A stretch of 44,561 bases of DNA. It comes from a virus. Within the stretch, counting starts at the first letter, position 1, and every line of letters begins with the position of its first letter. The notes below the pieces were generated by a model. That model was not told where the DNA came from and did not search any database. It was given only the letters and a program-made list of their open reading frames with translations. The position numbers and the translations under genes are program-made. Positions 25,001 to 32,032 of the stretch are shown in pieces. The stretch spans positions 1-44,561 of IMG/VR virus record IMGVR_UViG_3300044701_001212. The stretch is one strand, 5' to 3'.

Positions 25001-28000
25001 ACACAAGTTATTAGCGATGGTATTGGTGCATGGATTACTAACTTAGGACGAGCAGAACTTGTTTCTGTGTTCTCATACTATGCACACATTGGATATCTAG
25101 CAGAAAATGGCGGTAAGATCCGTGCTACTAATGGTAACACCTCATACGGTACCTTTGGCTGTGTTGCTGAAGGTGTCGATATTACAGAAGTTCCAATCGA
25201 AGGTGAAATTAATAATCGAGGGGAAGAAGCCGATGTTAGAAGTGTGATAACAGACGGGGACGATGTTTTAATTTATGAATTTGGTAATGCCGGTTCTGAA
25301 TATAGTCAGGCAACAATCACAACTTCCGGATCGGGATCAGGTTTGTCAACGCTGGCGAATGAATTTAGAGATGGGGCTGTGTTCAATATAAGGTTAACAG
25401 ACCCAGGTGATAGTTCTGGCACAGGTGGCGAAGGTTATCTTACTGCTGCTAACTTAGCACAAGCTGGTAATACAACACAAATTACATTAGCTGCGGCAGA
25501 TATTGCCGGAAGCGGTGCATATGCCGGAATGAGCATTTATATTATATCGGGAACAGGTGCAGGTCAATACGGTTATATTAATACATATAATGCAGGATCT
25601 AAAATTGCAACCGTTTATAAAGAATCAACAGGAACTGCCGGTTGGGATCATGTGGTTCCTGGAACTCCAATTGAAGCAGCATTAGATGTAACAACAAGCT
25701 ACGAAATCACTCCGAGAATCGTTCTTACAGCACCTCCATTTACTAAAACCTTAGCATCTATGCCAAGTTCGGCAAATTGGTCTGATGTAGTATTTGGTGA
25801 TGGTTATGCTGCTTATACAGCATTAAGTGCAAGTGGTGGATCGGGCTCTCTAGCAACATTTAATGTTACAAGACGTCAGGGAGTATATTCAGTTGAAGTA
25901 CTAGCTGGTGGTGCATTATATGCTGTAGGTAACACACTAACTATTGCAGGCACCTCTCTAGGTGGAACTTCTCCAGCTAATGATTTAACTATTACCGTTG
26001 ATACTGCAACAAATCCAAGCGGTGCTATTACATCTGTAACAGCTAGCGGAACAGCAGTGACAGCAAAATATGTAGCTTTAGTTAACGGTTCTGCAACCGG
26101 TGCGTACAGCTTAGACGGAGTAACTTGGTCAGCAACAACTTTACCAACAGCAACAGGACCTGGTGCAAGTAATCAGTGGACTGCGATAGCATACGGAGTG
26201 GTAAGCAATGTTAGTTATTATGTTGCAATTGCTAGAGAAAGCTCAGTTTCAGCCTATAGCTTAGACGGTATTAACTGGACTATTGCATCATTAAATGAAG
26301 TAGCTGACTGGTGTGATGTTGCCTACGGTAACGGGTCGTTTGTTGCAATTGCAGAAAGCGATTCAAGTTTAGCATTTAGATCGGTATCTACCAACGGTGG
26401 AGCAACATGGTCTACTAACAGCGTAGCATCTGGCGCTAAAGCAATCACATATGGATTTAGTAGATTTGTACTAGTTGAAGGTAACTTCTCCAACAGCGTT
26501 GCTTATTCTACTTCGGGAGCAACATGGACCGTAACAACTCTACCAAGCAATGATGATTCAACAGAATCTAATTGGGTAGACATTGCCTACGGTAACGGAC
26601 GTTATGTTGCAATTTCTGATAGCTCTGCAATGGCAGCATATAGTTTTGATGGCGCAACTTGGTACAAGAGCAACTTGCCAGGATTGTATGAGTGGACTAG
26701 TATTGGTTACGGCCAAGGTGTATTCTACGTAACCAGCAACGGAGATTATGCTGCAAGTTCACCAGACGGTGTAACATGGACACTAAGAGACGGTTCTCAT
26801 GTATCATTTAATGTTACATCAACTGCTCAAAATACAAATCCAGCAAATTACACAGCTAGAACACTTCCTGCATCCGGTTATTGGACTGATGTTACATGGT
26901 CTGGAACAAGATTTGTTGCGGTTGGTTATGATAGTGTGGGATCTACAGCATTAACAGCATACAGCACCAATGGAGAAACATGGGTTGCTGGAACATTACC
27001 TCTTTCTGGAACAAACTGGGAATACACTACCATAGCATATAACGGAACTAACCAGTATGTGGCGTTAATTGGTGGCAACGGCGGAACAAACGATACTGCT
27101 ACATCAGCAGACGGAATTACTTGGTCTAGTGTTGCAAACGCTATGACAACTAATAGTTTCTGGAAAGATATGACATATGGTGCTGGACGATATGTTGCTA
27201 TTAAAGGTGATTCGGCAGCAATCAATTATTCTACTAACGGCACAACATGGACCAACGCTGCAATTTCCGGCGGTTCGTCAGAAAACAGCGCAATTGCATA
27301 CGGTAACATAGGTGGAACTGATTATTTTGTAATTGTTTCTGGGTACGCAACCGGTAGCCAAACCGCTTCATATTCAACAAATGCTGGATCAACATGGACT
27401 TCGGGTACAACATTACCAAGTTCGGATTTATGGTCTGATGTTGCATTTGGCAACGGAAGATTTGTTGCGATTGCCGGCGGCACAGCTGGTACTTCAACAG
27501 CAGCAGCGTATTCTACTAACGGAACAACCTGGACAGCAGCAACTCTACCAGGTGCAGCGGCAAACTGGAATAAAGTTGTCTATGGAGGAGGTGCATTTAC
27601 AGCATTTGCATACAACTCAAATAGAACAGCATATTCTACAGATGGAACTACATGGGTCGAAGGATCTACATTGTCCTCAACAGCAAACTGGGCAGCAGCA
27701 GCCTATGGAAACGATAGAAATGCAGTATTAGCCACAGGCGGTACAACCAGCGCAGCAAGTTTGAATTTTGTGTTGAATTCTAATTTATTAACTTGTGCAA
27801 GCACAGCTGGATTGAATGTAAATGATAGAATTAGATTTAGTGGTACACGATTTGGTGGGCTTCTTGACAATGCATACTATTATGTAACTAGTGTACCAAA
27901 CTCTACACAATTTACCGTGTCGTCAACTAAAGGTGGTTCTAATTTTGTGTTAAGTTCGGGTAGTGGGTCAATGACTTCATTAGCCAGCAAGTCGTATGTG

Positions 28001-29131
28001 GCTAGTGCATTAGGAAATTATCAAGGTAATCCAAGATGGGTAGTTTTAGGTGCAGACTCTCTGGGAGTGCTCAATATTCGTCAAGGTGCCACTGCAAGAG
28101 CAAGAGCTTATGTATTAGATGAAAGGTTATATGAAATTTGGATACACGAACCAGGTTCTGGATACGTAACTGCTCCGTCAGCTACTATAACCGATCCAAA
28201 CAATATTGGTTCTGATGCAACATTGCAAATTAGAATTGGAACCGGTGCAATAGCTCAACCAACGTTTATCAATAGAGGAACTGGATTCTCAGCAGCGTCA
28301 GCTGAAGTTTCTGGAAACGGATATGCTGACAATTATCAAGTTAGTTCTTTTGTTGGATTTAAGAATTTAACTGATGTTCCTAAGGCAGGTTCTAACGTAC
28401 AAATTGCAGGTATTGACGATGTATGGTATAGATTAGTTAATGTAACTTCATTGGTTACAAATCCAGATGGCACATATAATGCTACATTGCAGTTAAGTCC
28501 AGCAATTGGTGCAGCAGAAGCACCAGAACATGAAACAGCTACCGTAATTAGACGTAGATATTCACAGGTACGTTTAACTGGACATGACTTGCTAGATGTT
28601 GGTACTGGAAACTTTACCAATACTAACTATCCAGGGTTGCCATTTAGTGATCCAATTCCGGCGAACGAGTATAAACAATCGTTAGGTGGTCGTGTATTCT
28701 ATACATCAACTGACCAAGACGGTAACTTTAGAGTTGGCGGATTGTTTAACGTTGAGCAATCAACTGGTGTTGCAACATTAAATGCTGATGCGTTTAATAT
28801 TGCTGGATTGAATGAGTTAAGTTTGGGTTCTGTAGCACTCGGAGGTTCGGGTGCAACAATTACAGAATTCTCAACAGATCCATTCTTTACACAGGATTCA
28901 GATAGCATTATTCCAACACAAAGAGCTATCAGAGCGTACATTACTAGCCAAATTGGTGGCGGTGGTTCTAGTTTGAACGTAAATACCCTCACAGCAGGTG
29001 TTATTTACATAGCTGGGCAAACTATTGCTACAACAACAAATGTACAGATTAACATAAATACAAAGGTAAACTTCAAAGGCGGTATAGGCGGTGATGCCCT
29101 TGTGTTAAATTACTTTTTATTGAACAATTGA
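20762..29131 (+). CDS. Giant modular tail protein with carbohydrate-binding repeats and two six-bladed propellers (2789 aa)
   Basis: A paralogue of the preceding gene, enlarged by about 970 residues. Order: eight carbohydrate-binding modules (residues 1-435); a connector with VWYVAPHGVNSPAPTYGSTI; the GQYYEVLPIIVPANTAIVGD segment, interrupted before and after by four helical CxRDVG-type modules; an FGG...YYV module (nt 24310-24550); the beta-helix-like region with AYVSLDPGWGPNDN and SLHAGGNDSIVSNDFTQV; two sets of six propeller blades (nt 25757-26795 and 26851-27747), the first containing a nested 74-residue module; a second FGG...YYV module (27760-27985); and the shared C-terminal domain with NFRVGGLFNVEQSTG and IIPTQRAIRAYI. 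Very likely a long host-range appendage. Single open frame without breaks. ATG 20762 with GGAG upstream. Confidence 0.85.
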   Translation: MAEFKLGRIKFVWKNDWTTGTTYYKDDIVAYGGRTYLCVAGHTAAADFYTDLGNVPTKWNQFSDGQDWKGEWSQTTLYKENDIVKYGGYVYICNDGHTSSTTLEANQSDWDLFAESFDWKGAWVAATTYKVNDLVKYGGITYLCNTAHTAAATNALGLEQDQGKWDIFSKGVDWKGAWSTTTRYKIGDLVKYGGTTYVCNTGHTSAATASSGLELDQSKWDYFNQGIEYTGTWVTATRYKVNDVVKYGGGTFICITNHTASGSFVSDVANWNQFVEGIEFEGDWTSGTTYQPGDIVRYGGNSYIAKTSHISAGSFEPSTNTTDWDLFSNGFRLQGDWSGATAYKVGEIVRLRGFTYVAIADNTNQTPPNVTYWSKLNEGIDWQGDWTSATSYVLGDAVKYGPNSYICVLAHTSTTGADRPDNDNTGVYWNLLTAGNEESVLTTTGDLVYYSGGGPTRLPIGDEGQVLTVDTGLPTWKYFGKVENVWYVAPHGVNSPAPTYGSTIDKPWASIRYAAEQIEKGTENPNAAYLLKMNRAFIQREVTEWVIAQITAGTGIWAGFVNDSQALCERDTGLIVDAIVYDLTHTGNVKTIEAVESYFTDLGVLETFISDEEEQLVAAINYSLTLMGNVLSNTAPAQNYQALNGISAGDRTLQIIDATYTAEVGALAICQSLAGIITDALTAGDLDDLPAVDVPNFTIQVKTGQYYEVLPIIVPANTAIVGDELRSSRVSPAGKLVPTNDKAKSIATLTHLRSITDEIVTNTAVTPTSGNTETQDTTSQNEGNVGSSAAVTSVVNNVTEIKDILTNGLGAVDAFVIPSPTNWGSTLTQVEYASSGNPTGATSTYDNARAQILANTNFIKAEITAWIAVQVAGSIAPFSGSFTYDAAACARDVGYILDAMRYDLTYGGNYQTMIAAKAYYSFGAATFGDGEKEETLAAYAHLKSIVGDVITETSITPSSGNAETQDVSGTAGNAFAAAFGEERIQNIIDVITVDGDTTDVGYPVTINPDESWVSASLLKAKTALVTFRTTIQSDSLAFIKREYPTLEFNESTCSRDVGLIVDALGFDLMFGSNFNSIKAGMSYRRGITSTGVVIANQLAATQDILDFISAKCSKVVATGASVLAQQIWDNIISYANTGTEPIIVGTNSPTTDIDVINGASILLLNKEFLVAESNAYIDTTFITTATATTGAGTDTITVGDTSWMVAGDTIRFTGTVFGGVVLATTYYVHTVVNPTTLKISDTLGGAVKTLTTASGTMTLKWEYNSDSCENDVRNYIEAIAYDMVYTGNYKSVYAAKYYRNAFTGSKLENMYLVRNGCGVRNQTVTGLDGSSDGDQTGVQSALLPANEYGTQRPRAGAYVSLDPGWGPNDNRTWVTSRSTYVQNVTTFGTGATGQKIDGSLHAGGNDSIVSNDFTQVISDGIGAWITNLGRAELVSVFSYYAHIGYLAENGGKIRATNGNTSYGTFGCVAEGVDITEVPIEGEINNRGEEADVRSVITDGDDVLIYEFGNAGSEYSQATITTSGSGSGLSTLANEFRDGAVFNIRLTDPGDSSGTGGEGYLTAANLAQAGNTTQITLAAADIAGSGAYAGMSIYIISGTGAGQYGYINTYNAGSKIATVYKESTGTAGWDHVVPGTPIEAALDVTTSYEITPRIVLTAPPFTKTLASMPSSANWSDVVFGDGYAAYTALSASGGSGSLATFNVTRRQGVYSVEVLAGGALYAVGNTLTIAGTSLGGTSPANDLTITVDTATNPSGAITSVTASGTAVTAKYVALVNGSATGAYSLDGVTWSATTLPTATGPGASNQWTAIAYGVVSNVSYYVAIARESSVSAYSLDGINWTIASLNEVADWCDVAYGNGSFVAIAESDSSLAFRSVSTNGGATWSTNSVASGAKAITYGFSRFVLVEGNFSNSVAYSTSGATWTVTTLPSNDDSTESNWVDIAYGNGRYVAISDSSAMAAYSFDGATWYKSNLPGLYEWTSIGYGQGVFYVTSNGDYAASSPDGVTWTLRDGSHVSFNVTSTAQNTNPANYTARTLPASGYWTDVTWSGTRFVAVGYDSVGSTALTAYSTNGETWVAGTLPLSGTNWEYTTIAYNGTNQYVALIGGNGGTNDTATSADGITWSSVANAMTTNSFWKDMTYGAGRYVAIKGDSAAINYSTNGTTWTNAAISGGSSENSAIAYGNIGGTDYFVIVSGYATGSQTASYSTNAGSTWTSGTTLPSSDLWSDVAFGNGRFVAIAGGTAGTSTAAAYSTNGTTWTAATLPGAAANWNKVVYGGGAFTAFAYNSNRTAYSTDGTTWVEGSTLSSTANWAAAAYGNDRNAVLATGGTTSAASLNFVLNSNLLTCASTAGLNVNDRIRFSGTRFGGLLDNAYYYVTSVPNSTQFTVSSTKGGSNFVLSSGSGSMTSLASKSYVASALGNYQGNPRWVVLGADSLGVLNIRQGATARARAYVLDERLYEIWIHEPGSGYVTAPSATITDPNNIGSDATLQIRIGTGAIAQPTFINRGTGFSAASAEVSGNGYADNYQVSSFVGFKNLTDVPKAGSNVQIAGIDDVWYRLVNVTSLVTNPDGTYNATLQLSPAIGAAEAPEHETATVIRRRYSQVRLTGHDLLDVGTGNFTNTNYPGLPFSDPIPANEYKQSLGGRVFYTSTDQDGNFRVGGLFNVEQSTGVATLNADAFNIAGLNELSLGSVALGGSGATITEFSTDPFFTQDSDSIIPTQRAIRAYITSQIGGGGSSLNVNTLTAGVIYIAGQTIATTTNVQININTKVNFKGGIGGDALVLNYFLLNN
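25757..26795 (+). repeat. First set of six propeller blades, with nested module at 25832-26053
   Basis: Blade motifs SLDGVTW, SLDGINW, STNGGATW, STSGATW, SFDGATW and SPDGVTW. Blade 1 is split after DVVFGDGYAAYTALSA by a 74-residue module (TFNVTRRQGVYSVEVLAGG, then LGGTSPANDLTITVD) and resumes at AKYVALVNGSATGAYSLDG. Confidence 0.72.
26851..27747 (+). repeat. Second set of six propeller blades
   Basis: Blade motifs STNGETW, SADGITW, STNGTTW, STNAGSTW, STNGTTW and STDGTTW; the fourth has the full classical Asp-box spacing S-x-N-x-G-x-x-W. A linker of about 30 residues separates this set from the first. Confidence 0.72.
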
Positions 29132-29144
29132 TGGAGATTCGATA

Positions 29145-29465
29145 ATGGCAACAGGATTATTAGGACAAGCGGCACCATCCGCAGCTACATATACAACGGT
29201 ATATACGGTACCTGCTACAACCTTCACGGTTTTAGCATTAAGTATCTGCAATAGATCGTCTAGCACGGTAGCACTGAGGGTCGCTTTAGCAGCATCAACT
29301 ACACCAACAGCAGCTGAATTTATTGAGTATGATGCAGTAGTTGGTGCAAACGGTGTATTAGAAAGAACTGGTATTATGATGGATGCAGGAAAACGTCTTG
29401 TTGTATACGCCAGCAATGCAAATACCTCAGTGAGTGTATTTGGTATTGAGACCTCAACGGTATAA
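29145..29465 (+). CDS. Small beta-sandwich-like structural protein (106 aa)
   Basis: Contains TYTTVYTVPATTFTVLALSI, then CNRSSSTVALRVALAASTTP, a central FIEYDAVVGANGVLERTGIM segment and the end RLVVYASNANTSVSVFGIE. The arrangement 'pre-strand, S-I-C-N-R, R-V-A-L-A' is common in small phage structural proteins that sit next to fibre genes, and parallels 11378 and 14541. Start ATG behind GGAG (29132-29135), only 13 bases after the giant gene's stop, so it is probably on the same transcript. Likely a virion component; precise role unknown. Confidence 0.65.
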   Translation: MATGLLGQAAPSAATYTTVYTVPATTFTVLALSICNRSSSTVALRVALAASTTPTAAEFIEYDAVVGANGVLERTGIMMDAGKRLVVYASNANTSVSVFGIETSTV

Positions 29466-29483
29466 TTTAGGAGATAACATAAA

Positions 29484-29810
29484 ATGGGCAGACAAGTATC
29501 ATCCTTTGGCGCAGAAGGCGTAACTAACAGAACTTTAACTGGTTCTGCAACCCTTACTGCCGGTGAAAGGATTTTTGCAAACTCCACAAGCAGCGCATTT
29601 ACATTAACACTACCAAGTTCTCCAGCAGACGGTGACACAATTCAAGTCATCGATGTTGCTGGTACATTTAGTATTAACAATGTAACTCTTGCTCGCAATG
29701 GACAAAAGATTCAAAACCTTACAGAAGATTTAGTATTGAACTTAAACAATGCAGCAGTAACTTTGATTTATTCCGGCGCAACATTTGGCTGGGTGTTTAT
29801 CGGACCATAA
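29484..29810 (+). CDS. Small tail-fibre-type structural protein (108 aa)
   Basis: MGRQVSSFGAEGVTNRTLTG, followed by FTLTLPSSPADGDTIQVIDV, NVTLARNGQKIQNLTEDLVL and VTLIYSGATFGWVFIGP. The 'LPSSPADGDTI...D...NVTLARNG..I......L.LN' pattern is a widespread phage tail-fibre module that folds as a small beta domain near fibre tips or as a cap. Here it stands alone as a gene. It has a good ribosome binding site (TAGGAGAT) and lies directly before the Cys-rich adhesin-like genes, so it could be a partner of that tip complex. Confidence 0.72.
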   Translation: MGRQVSSFGAEGVTNRTLTGSATLTAGERIFANSTSSAFTLTLPSSPADGDTIQVIDVAGTFSINNVTLARNGQKIQNLTEDLVLNLNNAAVTLIYSGATFGWVFIGP

Positions 29811-29823
29811 TTAGGAATTAAAA

Positions 29824-30846
29824 ATGGCAAAATTATCAGACCTATTATCTACTAGAGAGATTGCTGGCAACCAAGAAAACTTGGAAAAGGGCAAGGTCTG
29901 GGTAGTCACCGTACCAAGTATGTTTGCATGTGTGAGATCAGACTTTATGTATTGTTGGAGATCACCAGGTTGCGGAACACTAACAATGGAAGTATGGGGA
30001 GCAGCAGGTAGTGGTTCCCGTATGTGTTGTTGTGGATTTGGACTACCTGGAAACGCTCCTGGATACTCTAAAAAAACTATTGCAGTTTGGCCAGATACAT
30101 ACATTTGCGGTTGCCCAGGTCAGGCATGTAATGCTCACGATCTATGTAATTCGGGATGTAGCGTTGCTTCTTATCTAAGATGGGGCAATGCTAGAGATTT
30201 ATGTGGATTCACCGGCGGATGTATGTGTGCCCAAGGCGGTCGTAGCGGCACAGCAATTTGTACCACTGGTTCTTCTGCGTACTGCTGTTATACGGCAGCA
30301 GGCTTTTGTACTACCAAATTTACAGGTGTTGACAATTGCGGTATAGTATGTAACCATTGTAGCGGTGCGTGGTTAGCCTGCGGTTATGGTGGCGACATCA
30401 ACAAATGCGGATGTATTGGCTATGCACAATTTAAAGGATGCTACGCAATTTGCATCTGCTCAACAGAATCATTTATTCCTTACGCTTCCGGAATTTTCAG
30501 TCAGGACGGAGGACATTTTGGTTATACACACGATGACGATCCACAATACTCTGAATGGTCAGGTATGGGACATCATAATGCCGCATATGCACTAAATTCA
30601 TTGTCAAGATCACCGAGTGGTGGTATGCCATGGAGTGTATGTTATAACGGTCAACAGGCCTGCGGATGCTATGAAACATTAGGATGCTACGTGTTTATGC
30701 CTTACGGTGTAGCTGGCGGCCCTCCATTTCCTTGTCCAGGCGTGAGAGATCACGGTAAGAGAGGCGGTATGGGAGCTATTAGATTAACCTACCGAGGATC
30801 TGGAGTAATGGAACAAAATCAAGGTAAACTCGGAGGCGCTTACTAA
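29824..30846 (+). CDS. Cysteine- and glycine-rich adhesin-like protein A (340 aa)
   Basis: First of three tandem paralogues. I count 32 cysteines in 340 residues (9%). The N-terminus has NLEKGKVWVVTVPS; then LTMEVWGAAGSGSRM leads into CCCGFGLPGN, with later YICGCPG, GGCMCAQGGRSG, YGGDINKCGC, EWSGMG, CGCYETLGC and a closing PCPGVRD..KRGGMGAIRLTY. The frame (a strand ending EVWGA.GSG, Gly-rich loops, and a final RGGxGxxRxTY strand) is that of glycine-rich phage tail-fibre tip domains, with Cys in many places where Gly is usual. I infer an adhesin tip stabilised by disulfides or metal. No signal peptide or catalytic motif. It lacks the Cys pair in the KKxIxV strand (KKTIAV) that B and C have. 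Confidence 0.72.
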   Translation: MAKLSDLLSTREIAGNQENLEKGKVWVVTVPSMFACVRSDFMYCWRSPGCGTLTMEVWGAAGSGSRMCCCGFGLPGNAPGYSKKTIAVWPDTYICGCPGQACNAHDLCNSGCSVASYLRWGNARDLCGFTGGCMCAQGGRSGTAICTTGSSAYCCYTAAGFCTTKFTGVDNCGIVCNHCSGAWLACGYGGDINKCGCIGYAQFKGCYAICICSTESFIPYASGIFSQDGGHFGYTHDDDPQYSEWSGMGHHNAAYALNSLSRSPSGGMPWSVCYNGQQACGCYETLGCYVFMPYGVAGGPPFPCPGVRDHGKRGGMGAIRLTYRGSGVMEQNQGKLGGAY

Positions 30847-30847
30847 C

Positions 30848-32032
30848 ATGGCTTTATTATCTCAATTATTAGGTAACAGAGAATTAACCTTCGAAGATAA
30901 CCTTGAAAAAGGACGTATTTGGGTTTATTCAGACGGAAACATGTATTCAGGTTTCTGTAACAACTGGTGCTGGCAAGCACCGGGATGCGGTAAAGTAATT
31001 ATTGAAGCATGGGGTGCAGCTGGATCTGGAGCAGAAATGTGTTGCTGCGGAACTGGCTTACCTGGAAATGCACCAGCATATACAAAGAAATGTATTTGTG
31101 TATGTTTAGGAAATTATATTTGCGGATATATTGGACGTAGCTGTAACAATGCTGACGATCTATGTTTTAGAGGATGTTCCGAGGCAACTTGTGTTTGCTG
31201 GTTTGGATGTTCTCCTAAAGCACTTTACAATGACGGCATTGACCCTAACGATGAAACTTCATGGAAAGGAAATAATCCATGGGGTTGGGGCGACAGCTGG
31301 GGCATGCCTGGTGATTATAATACTAGGACAAGACCAGAATCGGGATTTACTAAATTTTCAAACGCAAGCGATACATGCTGCGCAGCCGGAATGAGCAGGG
31401 GTTGTTTATGTGCTCAAGGCGGACGAGGCGGACTTTCATATTGCATGGATACTAAATCTGCATATTCTTGCTTTGTAACAAACTATCATTGCGGAAACAG
31501 AGTTGGTCAAGGCCACGATATGTGTGCATTTCCTTATTCCGCCTGCGGAAGAATATGTAACTGGTGTAGTAACTGCGCTGGATTTATTGCTTGTTCATAT
31601 GGTGGCGATATCAATTGCTGCGGTGGTTGGAGTTGTGTAGACTTCTTAGGATGCTTACAAACTTGCCCATGTCAGTTCTTACATCACGTTACAACAGCGG
31701 CTGGAGTGTATGCTACAGAAGGTGCTACGATTTCTTTCTACACAGATGGTGATTCTCATCAACAGAGATGGTCAGGTGGACCTCAAGGAAACCAAATCAC
31801 TGCTATTGCATCATTATCAAGACAGCCATCCCATGGTTCTTACGGAGCATGTTGGGTTGGTGCTACACATTGCGGATGCTACAACATGCATGGATGTATG
31901 AACTTTATGCCCTACGGCATGCCGGGCGCTGGCCCACAACCATGCGGTGATGTTAGAGACCACGCTGCTCGAGGTGGAATGGGTATGGTAAGAATTAAAT
32001 ATATTCCAACAGATGGAGGCGATGGATACTAA
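30848..32032 (+). CDS. Cysteine- and glycine-rich adhesin-like protein B (394 aa)
   Basis: Second paralogue, with 40 cysteines in 394 residues (10%). It shares NLEKGRIWVYSDG, IIEAWGAAGSGAEM, CCCGTGLPGN, CAQGGRGG, YGGDIN, CGCYNMHGC and PCGDVRD..ARGGMGMVRIKY. It differs by an insertion of roughly 40 residues (nt about 31218-31390) that is Trp/Gly/Asp-rich and nearly free of Cys. The segment CNNADDLCFRGCSEATCVCWFG is almost shared with copy C but not A, so B and C are the closer pair. The ribosome binding site GGAGGC lies inside the end of copy A, one base separating stop and ATG. Confidence 0.72.
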   Translation: MALLSQLLGNRELTFEDNLEKGRIWVYSDGNMYSGFCNNWCWQAPGCGKVIIEAWGAAGSGAEMCCCGTGLPGNAPAYTKKCICVCLGNYICGYIGRSCNNADDLCFRGCSEATCVCWFGCSPKALYNDGIDPNDETSWKGNNPWGWGDSWGMPGDYNTRTRPESGFTKFSNASDTCCAAGMSRGCLCAQGGRGGLSYCMDTKSAYSCFVTNYHCGNRVGQGHDMCAFPYSACGRICNWCSNCAGFIACSYGGDINCCGGWSCVDFLGCLQTCPCQFLHHVTTAAGVYATEGATISFYTDGDSHQQRWSGGPQGNQITAIASLSRQPSHGSYGACWVGATHCGCYNMHGCMNFMPYGMPGAGPQPCGDVRDHAARGGMGMVRIKYIPTDGGDGY

